A stretch of DNA of 38,381 nt from a virus. Under the pieces are notes generated by a model. It searched no databases. It saw nothing but the letters and a program-made list of their open reading frames with translations, and was not told the origin of the DNA. Position numbers and translations under genes: made by a program. This document shows, one piece after another, positions 1 to 8,634 of the stretch (positions within the stretch are counted from its first letter, which is position 1; each line of letters starts with the position of its first letter). The DNA is taken from positions 1 through 38,381 of IMG/VR virus record IMGVR_UViG_3300021356_000058; one strand, given 5' to 3'.

Positions 1-53
1 AAGGTATTCGAGTCGCTCCATTCGGCTAGGCATCAATACTCAAAGTTGTTTTG

Positions 54-69
54 ATGCGTATAGACGCAT
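54..69. repeat. perfect 6-bp inverted repeat in left end
   Basis: ATGCGT (54-59) and ACGCAT (64-69) are perfect reverse complements separated by ATAG. It could be a protein-binding palindrome (terminase or regulator) or a small hairpin. No role can be assigned. Confidence 0.45.
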
Positions 70-106
70 AGTTCCCCCAAAGGCCGAAATTCCGAAACCG
101 GCCATA

Positions 107-136
107 TTACCACAGATATTTGGTGTGCGCTATGTT
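107..136 (+). promoter_or_regulatory. putative promoter for terS
   Basis: TTACCA (107-112; 4 of 6 matches to TTGACA) and TATGTT (131-136) are separated by 18 nt. The -10-like element ends 21 nt before the terS ATG. No Shine-Dalgarno precedes that ATG, so a short leader is implied. Assigned by pattern only; it matches similar elements before other phage genes in the window. Confidence 0.3.
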
Positions 137-157
137 TGATTTGATCGTATCTAGAAC

Positions 158-712
158 ATGGCCTTAATCACACGCGCTGAAGCTGCCCGAGCCATGGGTG
201 TTACACCGGAAGCTGTATATGCAGCCGTAAAAGCAGGGCGACTTTCTGTTGTCACTGGTCGCGATGGCAAGCCGTTGGTCAACAGCGAAACCATGCGCGA
301 AGAGTGGTCACGCAATACGCAGACCAGAATCGGCATGGGTCCGAAGCCTCCTGGTGAGGGCCGTACCAAGAAGCCACTACGAAGCAAGGAGGAGCGAATG
401 AAGAGTAATGATGAGCCGAGGATTAGCAAAACAAGTGAAGCGATCCCTGATTATGACGAGTCCCGCGCCCGAACGGAGCACCTGAAGGCGGAGCTACTTG
501 AGCTTGAACGTCAGCAAAAAGAAGGGCTGCTGGTTAAAGCTGAAGACGTAGAACACGAATGGGTTGAAATTATCACCCGCGCAAGAACGAAGCTATTGGG
601 AATACCGACCAAGGCGAAACAGCGGATACCAGATTTGGATACAGATGCAATCGGTGTGCTGGATGATATTGTGCGTGAAGCCTTAGAAGACCTTGCTGTT
701 GATCATGAGTAA
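158..712 (+). CDS. terS: terminase small subunit-like DNA-packaging protein
   Basis: A 184-aa protein. Residues 1-50 form a helix-turn-helix (ITRAEAARAMGVTPEAVYAAV) typical of Nu1-type small terminase DNA-recognition domains, followed by a basic Lys/Arg-rich linker (about 60-85). The rest is strongly helical and charged, including a segment rich in Glu/Leu (about 100-130), as expected for an oligomerisation region. The small subunit recognises the packaging site and recruits the large terminase. It sits directly before a GpA-type large terminase and overlaps it by 8 nt, the standard order. The HTH plus context is strong; the exact family is inferred. Confidence 0.8.
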   Translation: MALITRAEAARAMGVTPEAVYAAVKAGRLSVVTGRDGKPLVNSETMREEWSRNTQTRIGMGPKPPGEGRTKKPLRSKEERMKSNDEPRISKTSEAIPDYDESRARTEHLKAELLELERQQKEGLLVKAEDVEHEWVEIITRARTKLLGIPTKAKQRIPDLDTDAIGVLDDIVREALEDLAVDHE

Positions 713-2555
713 TCGCGAAAAGCTCAAAAAAGCTGCATTTTTGGCGTTTAAGCCGCCAAAGAAGATGACTTTAAGCGAATGGGCAGACACTTATGCGTAT
801 TTGAGTTCAGAGTCTAGTGCAGAAGGTGGTAGGTGGCACACGCTGCCTTACCAGAAGGGAATCATGGATGCGATCACCGATCCGAAGATCGAGCAGATCA
901 CGGTGATGAAATCTGCACGTGTTGGCTACTCGAAGATCTTGAATCACGTTGCGGCTTACCACGTGCATCAGGATCCGTGCCCGATCATGATTGTCCAGCC
1001 AACCATTGAGGACGCGCAGGGCTACTCGAAAGAAGAAATAGCGCCGATGCTGCGGGATACGCCATGTTTGCGTGGCTTGGTCAGTGAGGCGAAGTCCAAG
1101 GATGGCGCGAACACAATTTTGCAGAAGCAATTTCCTGGTGGGAGTCTCAGCTTGGTTGGCGCAAACAGTCCGCGTGGTTTTCGTCGTGTGAGTCGTCGCG
1201 TGGTGTTGTTCGACGAGGTGGATGGTTACCCACCTTCGGCTGGCACTGAAGGCGACCAGATCAAGCTGGGCATCAGGCGGACTGAGTATTACTGGAACCG
1301 AAAGATCGTGGCGGGATCAACGCCGACTGTGAAGGACTTCAGCCGTGTCGAGCGGATGTTTCAGCAGGGCGACCAGCGGCGGTATTTCGTGCCCTGCCCC
1401 GATTGTGGGCACATGCAGTATCTGAAGTGGGCAAACATCAAGTGGCGTGACAACGATCCCGATACCGCGAGCTATGCGTGCGAGGGATGCGGCGTGTGGA
1501 TCCCAGCTGCGAAGAAGCGCTGGATGGTGGAACGCGGCGAGTGGCGGCCCACCGCGCCAGGCAATGGTAGGCATGTGTCGTTCCACATCTGGGCCGCGTA
1601 TAGCTATAGCCCGAATGCGACGTGGCCGAATTTGGTTGAGGAATTCTTAGATGCGAAGAATGATGCGGAGCAGTTGAAGACATTCGTCAACACTGTGTTG
1701 GGGGAGACGTGGGAGGATGAGTATGCGTCGAAGGTTGGCGCGGATGCGTTGAGTGAACGTGCCGCCTCCGAGGAGTACCAGCAACGCCAGGTGCCGAGTA
1801 AAGCGCTGCTGCTGACGATTGGCTGCGACGTGCAGGACGATCGACTATCGCTGAGTGTGTGGGGCTGGGGACGTGAAGAGGAAGGGTGGTTGGTCGATCG
1901 GGTGAAGATTTACGGCGATCCAAGCCGCCCGGATGTGTGGAAGCAGTTGGACGAGATTCTGCAAGCACCGTACGAGGGCGATGGTGAGCGGAAGCTGACG
2001 CCGATGGTGACTGCGATCGACTCCGGCGGTCACCACACCGCCGAGGTGTATCAGTACGCGAGAGAGCGTCAGAACATGGGCGTGATCGCCATCAAGGGCA
2101 TGGCGCAGAAGAACAAGCCACCGATCGGCAAGGCAAGCAAGGTGGATCTGAACGCAAAGGGCAAGACGCTGAAGAAAGGCGCTCAGGTGTTCCCGGTTGG
2201 ATCGGACACGGTGAAATCACTGCTGTTCGGCAGGCTGAAGCACAACGATCCCGGCGCGGGGTACCTGCATTTCTATCCGACCGTTGGCGAGGATTATTTC
2301 CAGGAGCTGACAGCCGAGAAGCAGATCATGCGCTTCAGGAATGGCTTCCCGGAGAGGGTGTGGGTGAAAAAGAGCAGCGCACGGAACGAAGCGTTAGATG
2401 AATTGGTGTACGCATACGCAGCATTGAATCGTGTGTATCAGATGAAAGATCGCAGAACGCTATGGGATCAGTTGGAAAGGGCGCCAGAGGAACGGAAGGC
2501 GTCACGACAGGCCCTACCAGCGCGTTCGGGGAGGAGTTTCGTGAAGCAGTGGTAG
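705..2555 (+). CDS. terL: terminase large subunit, lambda GpA family
   Basis: A 616-aa packaging motor counted from ATG 705. An upstream in-frame TTG at 693 is less likely because it lengthens the overlap with terS. The ATPase domain shows a Walker-A-like segment VMKSARVGYSK (residues 67-77) and Walker B VVLFDEVD with D170/E171. A CxxC...CxxC pair (about residues 230-265, CPDCG and CEGCG) looks like the zinc-binding insert of GpA-type terminases. The C-terminal nuclease domain includes AIDSGGHHT, with candidate metal-binding D439. Length is close to lambda GpA (about 640 aa). Together with TerS and the portal it cuts and pumps DNA into proheads. Confidence 0.95.
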   Translation: MSNREKLKKAAFLAFKPPKKMTLSEWADTYAYLSSESSAEGGRWHTLPYQKGIMDAITDPKIEQITVMKSARVGYSKILNHVAAYHVHQDPCPIMIVQPTIEDAQGYSKEEIAPMLRDTPCLRGLVSEAKSKDGANTILQKQFPGGSLSLVGANSPRGFRRVSRRVVLFDEVDGYPPSAGTEGDQIKLGIRRTEYYWNRKIVAGSTPTVKDFSRVERMFQQGDQRRYFVPCPDCGHMQYLKWANIKWRDNDPDTASYACEGCGVWIPAAKKRWMVERGEWRPTAPGNGRHVSFHIWAAYSYSPNATWPNLVEEFLDAKNDAEQLKTFVNTVLGETWEDEYASKVGADALSERAASEEYQQRQVPSKALLLTIGCDVQDDRLSLSVWGWGREEEGWLVDRVKIYGDPSRPDVWKQLDEILQAPYEGDGERKLTPMVTAIDSGGHHTAEVYQYARERQNMGVIAIKGMAQKNKPPIGKASKVDLNAKGKTLKKGAQVFPVGSDTVKSLLFGRLKHNDPGAGYLHFYPTVGEDYFQELTAEKQIMRFRNGFPERVWVKKSSARNEALDELVYAYAALNRVYQMKDRRTLWDQLERAPEERKASRQALPARSGRSFVKQW

Positions 2556-2592
2556 GAGTTAGACTTCGGCGTATCAGGTGATATTTTCGTCG

Positions 2593-3180
2593 ATGTCAAT
2601 CCCACCCTCCATAACGAGTGGCGTGGATGCGGTGTGGACTGATGCCGAAACTGTTGATGTATTTGGCAATGCGGTTACGAGCGCAACGCACACGCTGACG
2701 TATTACTTCAGGTTGAACACGGCTGGCGAGGGTGTTACTGCAAGTGCGGTTGCGTATAACAGCGGCTGGAAGACTGTGTTGTCGGGTGCGGTGACCACCA
2801 ACATGGACGCCAGTCCTAATTGGTATTTTCAGGCTGTTGCGACGGCTGTGAGCGACGGCGCGACGCTGGAGTACAGCCGTGGCCAGATCGAGGTGCAGCC
2901 ATCGCTGGCCTATTCGGGCACGCCAAGCGCATTTGACGGGCGGACGCAGGCACAGCAGGACTTGGATGCAGTACAAGCTGCAATTCGCAAGCTGGTCAGC
3001 GGTGGCGCTGTTTCTGAGTACAGAATTGGCAATCGAAATCTGAAGCGGTATGAATTGTCTGAGTTGATCGAGCTTGAATCAAGGCTAAAGTCAATTGTGG
3101 CAAAGGAGAACAAGGCAAAGCTGATTGCTTCTGGCCTCGGCGATCCGCATAGCCTTTACGTTCGGTTCAACCAAAGCTGA
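2593..3180 (+). CDS. head-tail joining-like protein (Ig-like N-terminus plus gpW-like C-terminus)
   Basis: A 195-aa protein from ATG 2593, preceded 11 nt upstream by AGGTGA; an in-frame GTG at 2578 is an alternative. Residues up to about 115 are a beta-rich, Trp-containing domain (YYFRLNTAG, NWYFQAVA). The C-terminal part has the gpW-type pattern: DGRTQAQQDLDAV, then YRIGNRNLKRYELSELIELE. In lambda, gpW is a head-completion protein encoded between terminase and portal genes, exactly this position. The gene ends in TGATG, overlapping the portal start by one base. The gpW-like assignment rests on pattern and position, and the N-terminal domain's function is unknown. Confidence 0.65.
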   Translation: MSIPPSITSGVDAVWTDAETVDVFGNAVTSATHTLTYYFRLNTAGEGVTASAVAYNSGWKTVLSGAVTTNMDASPNWYFQAVATAVSDGATLEYSRGQIEVQPSLAYSGTPSAFDGRTQAQQDLDAVQAAIRKLVSGGAVSEYRIGNRNLKRYELSELIELESRLKSIVAKENKAKLIASGLGDPHSLYVRFNQS

Positions 3181-4655
3181 TGGGATTCCGTACAAGATTT
3201 CTGGCAAGGTTAGGTCTGCAGCAGATCCCGCGTCGCCGCCAGAAGCGAGGGTATGCCGGCGCGATGATTTCGCGCTTGACGAATGATTGGTTGTCATCAC
3301 AAGCAAGCGCTGACGCTGAGATTCGCACCAGTTTGCGGAAGCTGCGTGACCGCAGCCGTGAGATGGTGCGGAACAACCCGTACGCCAAGCAGGCAAAGCG
3401 AACGACGCAGATCAACGTTGTCGGGTCGGGTATCAAGCTGCAGTCGCAAGTGCAGCAGGTGCGGACGCGGAAGCCGAATGAGCAGGCGAATCGGCTGATC
3501 GAAGAGAAGTGGAACGTGTGGTGCCGTGCGAAGCATTGCGATGTTGCTGGGCGGCACAGCTTCCACATGATGGAGTGGTTGGCTGTCGGTGCCTTGCCGG
3601 AGTCCGGTGAGGCGCTGTTCAGGATCATTCGTCGTCCGTTTGGCGGCAGTCGCGTGCCATTGGCGTTGGAGATGCTTGAAGCCGATGTGCTGGATGAGGA
3701 ATATCAAGGTCCGACGCTCGCAAGAGAGAATGAGTGGCGGATGGGCGTCGAGGTTAATAGGTGGGGGCGGCCTGTGCGGTATGCGTTCCTGACGCGACAC
3801 CCAGGCGATTACTGGTTCCAGTCTGCGCCGGAGCGTGAGGGCAAGCATATGTTCCTGCCTGCGGACGACGTGATTCATCTGTTCCTGCCTGAGCGCCCGA
3901 AGCAACATCGCGGTGTGCCGTGGTTCCATCCGGTGATGGCAGATGCGCATCAGCTGCAGGGCTATGAGGAAGCCGCTGTGATCCGTGCGCGTGCGGCGGC
4001 ATCGATCATGGGTTTCGTTACCTCGCCCGATGGCGAACTTGATGGTGATGCGGTCGATGCGGATCAGCGAATCTCCGAATTTGAGCCAGGGATGTTTCGT
4101 TACCTGGGGCCTGGGGAGGGCGTAACGGTTCCGGACATCGGATCGCCGGATCAGCAGTTCGAGATGTTTGTGCGCAATAAGGTGCGCAGATTTGCAAGCG
4201 GTTTTGGCTGCAGCTACGAAACACTAAGTCGCGACTTTTCGGACACAAACTACAGCAGCAGTAGATTGAGTCTCTTGGAAGACCGAGAGCACTGGAAGGT
4301 GATTCAGTCTTACATGATTGAACACTTCCACATGCGAGTGTTCCGCGAATGGCTGGATCTAGCGGTACTGAGTGGCGAGTTGCCGTTTGAGGGTTATTAC
4401 CTAAGGCCCGAGCGTTACGACACACCGCGTTGGATGGCGCGTGCTTGGGATTGGGTGGATCCATTGAAGGAGGCGAAGGCTTACCGTGAGATGGAGCAAG
4501 CGGGGTACATGACAAAATCGCAAATCGTTGCGAAGCTTGGTGGGGACTTCAACGACAACTTGACCCAGATCGCGCAAGAGCAACAAACAGCCGCCAGCCT
4601 TAATGTTGAGCTTGATCGCGACATCACGAAATCACCGATGGAGGTTGTTGAGTAA
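3180..4655 (+). CDS. portal protein, lambda gpB family
   Basis: A 491-aa protein with the hallmarks of lambda-type portals: an early basic region (residues 10-25), an NNPYAKQAKRTT segment followed by INVVGSGI (about 60-85), a central EMLEADVLDEEY block, and LFLPERPKQHRGVPWFHPVM (about 226-245), which is strongly conserved in this family. A C-terminal DFSDTNYSSSRLSLLEDREHW motif (about 352-372) is also typical. Portals form a 12-subunit ring at one capsid vertex through which DNA enters and to which the tail attaches. It is start-coupled to the upstream gene by TGATG and to the polyprotein gene downstream by TAATG. Confidence 0.95.
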   Translation: MGFRTRFLARLGLQQIPRRRQKRGYAGAMISRLTNDWLSSQASADAEIRTSLRKLRDRSREMVRNNPYAKQAKRTTQINVVGSGIKLQSQVQQVRTRKPNEQANRLIEEKWNVWCRAKHCDVAGRHSFHMMEWLAVGALPESGEALFRIIRRPFGGSRVPLALEMLEADVLDEEYQGPTLARENEWRMGVEVNRWGRPVRYAFLTRHPGDYWFQSAPEREGKHMFLPADDVIHLFLPERPKQHRGVPWFHPVMADAHQLQGYEEAAVIRARAAASIMGFVTSPDGELDGDAVDADQRISEFEPGMFRYLGPGEGVTVPDIGSPDQQFEMFVRNKVRRFASGFGCSYETLSRDFSDTNYSSSRLSLLEDREHWKVIQSYMIEHFHMRVFREWLDLAVLSGELPFEGYYLRPERYDTPRWMARAWDWVDPLKEAKAYREMEQAGYMTKSQIVAKLGGDFNDNLTQIAQEQQTAASLNVELDRDITKSPMEVVE

Positions 4656-7273
4656 TGCCTGCTATGCCGACTGAGGGTATGCGCGAGGAAGCTCGCCGTT
4701 ACCGCGCATGGAAGGAAGAAGGTCGCAAGGGTGGCACTGATGTTGCTGCTCGCCGCGCTAGCCAGATCCTGTCAGGCGATGAGCTGAGTGATGACACCAT
4801 CGTGACGATGAGCGCGTGGTTCGCCAGGCACGAGGTGGACAAGAAGGCTGAGGGGTTCAGCTCTGGCGAGGATGGATACCCGTCACCTGGCCGCGTTGCA
4901 TGGGCCGCTTGGGGCGGTGATGCGGGCAAGAGCTGGGCTGATGCGCTGGTCGAGCGCATGGATCGAGCAATGGTGACGGGCGATGGTGATAGGCTGTATC
5001 CGAATGAGCACGCTGCTCGACTGCGTGACCCTGATCAGTATGACGAGTTTCGTCGCCGCAACGATGGCGGTGGTGACGGAGTGGACTTCATCTTTGGCAT
5101 CAAGGAAGGCGAGGATGGCGCTGAGCTACAGGCGATCCGATTCCGGCTGTCGAAGTTCACTGCCGCTGAGGCGCGTGCATGGCTGGATGAGCGCGACTAT
5201 GAGGTGATGGAGTTCGAGGAGGCGACTGGCGATCGGGCTAAGCCGGATGAGTTGAAGGTTGGCGATTTCGTTTCTTGGAATAGCTCGGGCGGTCGCGCTC
5301 GCGGCAAGATTGAGCGGATTGTGCGTGACGGCTCGATCGATGTACCTGACTCAAGCTTCAGCATTGAAGGCGGCGAGGATGATCCAGCTGCATTGATTCG
5401 CGTGTATCGGCAAGGCAACGATGGTTGGCAGGGGACTGACACTAGAGTTGGTCATAAATTCAGCACACTGACAAAGATCGAAGCACTACGCGAAATGGAA
5501 GAAGTCAACGTTCGCGACCTTGAGGGCGCGAAATTTAAGCGTGTTGAGGCTACGAAGTTCAACATGCTGGACGAACGGACAATCGAATTTCCGTTCAGTT
5601 CCGAATATCCAGTGGCTCGCTACTTCGGCAACGAAGTCTTGAGCCACGAAATGGAAGCTGCCAATCTTGAGCGGCTAAACGATGGCGCACCGCTGCTCTT
5701 CAATCACGATCCTGACCGCATTATCGGCGTTGTCGAACGCGCATGGATCAATGGTGAGAAAAAACGCGGTTATGTCAATGTGCGCTTCTCGCGCAACAAG
5801 CAAGCGCAAGAAGTGCTTGCAGATGTACGCGACGGCATTCTCCGTGGCGTTTCATTCGGCTACTCCATTGATAAGATGGAGGAACGCGAAAATGACTTCG
5901 TGGCGACCCGATGGTCACCTTTTGAAGTCAGTGTGGTCAGCATTCCAGCTGATCCCACTGTTGGTGTCGGACGTTCTCTGGATGATTCCGAGACCGAGCA
6001 AGCGGCCCCGGCCGCATCTCCTGCAAACACTATGACTGAACCCGTCATGGACAACACTCCTGACCTGGAGGTGATCCGGTCCGAGGCCGTTGAGGCCGAG
6101 CGTAACCGTGCCACCACCATCTCTCAAATCGGCGAGCGTCACAAGCTCCCCGAACTGGCTCGTGAACTGATCGACGGCGGTAAGTCGATTGATGAGGCGC
6201 GTGCTGCTTTCCTCGAAAAAATCGGCAAACAACCTGTGGAACATCGCATCGATGCCAACGATGTTGGCCTCTCCGACAAGGAGACCCGTCGATTCAGTTT
6301 TGTTCGCGCTCTGAACTACCTGGCCAACCAGGGTGATACTCAGGCCCGTCGTGAAGCTGAGTTTGAAATTGAAGTCGGCAAGGCCGCTGCTCAGAAGTAT
6401 GAGCGCTCTTCCAACGGCATCGTGGTGCCGAACGAAGTGCTGCGTCGTGACCTGGTGGTCGGCACTCCTTCTGCCGGTGGCAACCTGGTTGAGGATCAGC
6501 TGCTGGCTGGATCGTTCATCGATCTGCTGCGCAACCGTCTCGCTCTGGCCCAGGCCGGCGTGACGATGCTGACCGGCCTGCAGGGCAACATCAGCATCCC
6601 GAGACAAACTTCCGCCTCGACTGCATACTGGGTCGGCGAAAATTCTTCCCCGCCCGAAAGCCAGCAGGCGATCGATCAGGTGAACATGACACCCAAGACC
6701 GTGGGTGCCTTTGTGGACTACAGCCGTCGTCTGCTGCTGCAGTCTTCGATCGATGTTGAGGGCATGATTCGGAACGATCTCACCCGTGTGATCGCGCTTG
6801 AAATTGACCGCGTTGGCATCTATGGCACCGGATCCAGCAATCAACCTCAAGGCCTGACGTTGACTACCGGCATCGGTAGTGGCGTGTCGCTGACCAGCTA
6901 CGGAACCTTCGACGAGTACATCGCGATGGAGACCGAGGTTGCTGCAGCTAACGCTGACGCCGGCAGCCTGCGGTACATCATCAACGCTTCTGCTCGCGGT
7001 GCGCTGAAATCCACCGAAAAGGCATCGAATACTGCTCAGTTTGTGTTCGAGAACAACGAGATCAACGGCTACCCGGCGATCGTCTCGAATCAGCTGCAAG
7101 GCACCGATGCACTGTTCGGTGATTTTTCGATGATGGTCATGGGCATGTGGTCAGGACTCGATCTCACCGTGGATCCCTTTGCGGGCGCCACTGCTGGCAC
7201 CGTTCGCGTGATTGCGCTGCAGGACATCGATCTTGCGGTCAAGCAGCCTGCTTCGTTCTCGTTTGCTAGCTGA
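4655..7273 (+). CDS. prohead protease / major capsid protein polyprotein
   Basis: An 872-aa fusion. Residues 1-115 are a helical domain found in phage protease proteins. Residues 140-190 are XkdF-like (GVDFIFGIKEG). Residues 197-280 match DUF2945/Tudor-like proteins (KVGDFVSWNSSGGRARGKI). Residues about 280-445 are an S78/HK97-type prohead protease with candidate catalytic His351 (LFNHDP) and Ser400 (GVSFGYS). A Pro/Ala/Thr linker (450-465) leads into a charged, scaffold-like delta region, then the HK97-fold major capsid domain (about 590-870; IYGTGSSNQPQGL is typical). HK97 and relatives usually have separate genes, although protease-capsid fusions are known. In-frame ATGs at 6032 and 6047 could start a separate capsid form, but neither has a clear Shine-Dalgarno. 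Cleavage sites are inferred, not visible. Confidence 0.92.
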   Translation: MPAMPTEGMREEARRYRAWKEEGRKGGTDVAARRASQILSGDELSDDTIVTMSAWFARHEVDKKAEGFSSGEDGYPSPGRVAWAAWGGDAGKSWADALVERMDRAMVTGDGDRLYPNEHAARLRDPDQYDEFRRRNDGGGDGVDFIFGIKEGEDGAELQAIRFRLSKFTAAEARAWLDERDYEVMEFEEATGDRAKPDELKVGDFVSWNSSGGRARGKIERIVRDGSIDVPDSSFSIEGGEDDPAALIRVYRQGNDGWQGTDTRVGHKFSTLTKIEALREMEEVNVRDLEGAKFKRVEATKFNMLDERTIEFPFSSEYPVARYFGNEVLSHEMEAANLERLNDGAPLLFNHDPDRIIGVVERAWINGEKKRGYVNVRFSRNKQAQEVLADVRDGILRGVSFGYSIDKMEERENDFVATRWSPFEVSVVSIPADPTVGVGRSLDDSETEQAAPAASPANTMTEPVMDNTPDLEVIRSEAVEAERNRATTISQIGERHKLPELARELIDGGKSIDEARAAFLEKIGKQPVEHRIDANDVGLSDKETRRFSFVRALNYLANQGDTQARREAEFEIEVGKAAAQKYERSSNGIVVPNEVLRRDLVVGTPSAGGNLVEDQLLAGSFIDLLRNRLALAQAGVTMLTGLQGNISIPRQTSASTAYWVGENSSPPESQQAIDQVNMTPKTVGAFVDYSRRLLLQSSIDVEGMIRNDLTRVIALEIDRVGIYGTGSSNQPQGLTLTTGIGSGVSLTSYGTFDEYIAMETEVAAANADAGSLRYIINASARGALKSTEKASNTAQFVFENNEINGYPAIVSNQLQGTDALFGDFSMMVMGMWSGLDLTVDPFAGATAGTVRVIALQDIDLAVKQPASFSFAS

Positions 7274-7278
7274 ATCTG

Positions 7279-7500
7279 ATGTGGATTGAGATCACTCATG
7301 GTGTGATCGTCAACGGGGAGCCCACGAAAGCGGGCTCCATCGTTGAAGTTGATACATCCACTGCAATGCTGTTGATTGGCATGAGGCGAGCCGTGGAAAC
7401 GGTGAAGCCTGAACCTGAGCCGGTGGAGGCACCGGCAGTTCAACCGACCAAGCCTGTGTCTCGTCGCGGGCGAACCAGTTCCTCTACTCCCAAAGACTGA
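7279..7500 (+). CDS. small hypothetical protein following capsid gene
   Basis: A 73-aa protein that starts 5 nt after the capsid stop. Residues 1-40 form a compact beta-like unit (ITHGVIVNGEPTKAGSIVEV), and residues 45-73 are Pro/Glu- then Ser/Arg-rich and probably disordered. Short proteins of this build commonly sit just after capsid genes in siphoviruses, but their function is unknown to me. The stop overlaps the next ATG (TGATG), indicating co-translation. Confidence 0.6.
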   Translation: MWIEITHGVIVNGEPTKAGSIVEVDTSTAMLLIGMRRAVETVKPEPEPVEAPAVQPTKPVSRRGRTSSSTPKD

Positions 7501-7907
7501 TGGCTATTCTTTCCACCGGCCTGGAGAAGCTTTCTCACTTCGCCCTGGCCCCGACCGCAAGCCGCAACAGCGCTCTTGACGGCACCGCTGTTGACCTGAA
7601 CGACTACGAAGGTGACATTGTTGTCATTCTCGACGTTGAGAACGGCGGCACCTCCACCTTGGATGTCAAGATCCAATCCAGCGACACCTCTGGCGGCTCT
7701 TACGCCGATGTCACCAGCGTGTTCAACCTTGACGGCACAGAGCAAGCTTCTGCTGCTGTCGCGTTTGCGCAGGTCACTACTTCTGCCTCGAAGCAGTATC
7801 TGGTGTTCCCGAAGGGAGCTGCCAAGCGCTGGGTGAAGGCTGTGTCCACTACTGGTGGCCCCCATACCTACAGCATCAATGCTGTGGGTGCTAAGAAGTA
7901 CGCCTGA
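7500..7907 (+). CDS. putative capsid decoration/structural protein
   Basis: A 135-aa, beta-rich protein. The core pattern VVILDVENGGTSTLDVKIQ, then SSDTSGGSYADV and a C-terminal KRWVKAVSTTGG, fits a widespread family of phage structural proteins encoded just behind the major capsid gene and often suggested to be head decoration. Its position right after the capsid and before a stem-loop gap fits. The function is inferred from context; no enzyme motif is seen. Confidence 0.55.
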   Translation: MAILSTGLEKLSHFALAPTASRNSALDGTAVDLNDYEGDIVVILDVENGGTSTLDVKIQSSDTSGGSYADVTSVFNLDGTEQASAAVAFAQVTTSASKQYLVFPKGAAKRWVKAVSTTGGPHTYSINAVGAKKYA

Positions 7908-7921
7908 GTTTGGCCACGGCT

Positions 7922-7947
7922 AGGCCCTTGCTTGGCGGCAGGGGCTT
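7922..7947 (+). other. strong RNA stem-loop after the capsid block
   Basis: Positions 7922-7931 pair with 7938-7947 over 10 bp (two G-U pairs) around a 6-nt loop. No U-run follows, so it is not a canonical intrinsic terminator. It could stabilise the 3' end of the abundant capsid mRNA, be a processing site, or slow transcription. Confidence 0.5.
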
Positions 7948-7975
7948 AACCATGTCGTGACTTCATTGGTAGAAT
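7946..7975 (+). promoter_or_regulatory. putative promoter upstream of the 8000 gene
   Basis: TTAACC (7946-7951) and TAGAAT (7970-7975; 5 of 6 matches to TATAAT) are spaced by 18 nt in a 92-nt intergenic gap. The element ends 24 nt before the ATG at 8000. Pattern-based prediction. Confidence 0.4.
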
Positions 7976-7999
7976 GAGGCGTATTGATGTCGGCGAGCT

Positions 8000-8191
8000 A
8001 TGAGCCTTCCACGAATCGGTGGCTTTTCAGCCCCGGCCACTGCTGATTTCGCAGATCTTGACTACGACGGTAGTGATCGGCTGATCACGATCACCTACAA
8101 GCAAGGCGGATCCGGCGGTGTCGTGGTTGGTGTATTGAATATCACCTATGTAAGTGCCAGTACACGCATAGACACCATCTACTGGAGCTGA
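8000..8191 (+). CDS. small hypothetical protein
   Basis: A 63-aa protein, MSLPRIGGFSAP onward, with a short beta-rich core (RLITITYKQGGSGG and GVLNITYV). No family is recognised. It follows an intergenic gap with a stem-loop and promoter-like element and lies 4 nt before the next structural gene. It is probably a virion accessory protein, by location only. Confidence 0.5.
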   Translation: MSLPRIGGFSAPATADFADLDYDGSDRLITITYKQGGSGGVVVGVLNITYVSASTRIDTIYWS

Positions 8192-8195
8192 AGAG

Positions 8196-8606
8196 ATGGC
8201 TTATAAGTTCAATCCACTGCTCGGCATTGGCCTGGATGATGCCGGCGAAAGCGACATTTACGTGATCGCCTGCAGCACTGAAACGGCACCACTCAGCACC
8301 GGCACCGCTAAGGTCACTTTTCGGATGCCCGCTGCCGGCACGCTAACGGCAGTAAAGGCCACGGTTACGACCGCTCCGGGGGGCAGTGCGTTGATTGTTG
8401 ACATCAACGAAGCTGGCACGTCAGTGCTTAGCACCAAGCTCAGCATTGACGATGGCGAGGAAACCAGCGCAACGGCAGCGACGCCAGCCGTGATCAGCGA
8501 CAGCGCTCTGGCCGATGATGCCGAGATCACGATCGACATCGACCAAGTGGGCAGCAGCACCTCAGGCGCAGGGCTCAAGGTCTACCTCTACGTCACTCGG
8601 GGATGA
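8196..8606 (+). CDS. putative virion protein with jelly-roll-like domain
   Basis: A 136-aa protein. Residues 1-20 (MAYKFNPLLGIGLDDAGE) are a short N-terminal segment, then a beta-rich domain in which VTFRMPAAGTLTAVKA, ALIVDINEAGTSVLSTKL and AEITIDIDQVGS are evenly spaced. This domain recurs in phage fibre, decoration and adhesin proteins. A GAAGAG Shine-Dalgarno overlaps its upstream gap. It probably belongs to the head-fibre/decoration cluster that separates the capsid gene from the connector genes here; the specific role is unknown. Confidence 0.6.
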   Translation: MAYKFNPLLGIGLDDAGESDIYVIACSTETAPLSTGTAKVTFRMPAAGTLTAVKATVTTAPGGSALIVDINEAGTSVLSTKLSIDDGEETSATAATPAVISDSALADDAEITIDIDQVGSSTSGAGLKVYLYVTRG

Positions 8607-8634
8607 TCGCCATGAGCAGTACGCTGGCACCGTC

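Larger units (their letters stand above)
1..157. other. non-coding left end upstream of terS
   Basis: No convincing gene is seen here. The stretch holds two small inverted repeats: ATGCGT/ACGCAT (54-69, 4-nt loop) and GGCCG/CGGCC (82-103). It lies directly upstream of the small terminase gene, the usual place of a cos or pac site in lambda-like genomes. A packaging site is therefore possible but is not shown by the sequence alone. Confidence 0.4.

Noticed and set aside
5915-7099. 394-residue open frame antisense to the capsid gene
   Set aside because: It lies opposite a strongly recognised capsid domain and arises from that gene's codon bias. It contains no recognisable domain, Shine-Dalgarno or separate promoter.
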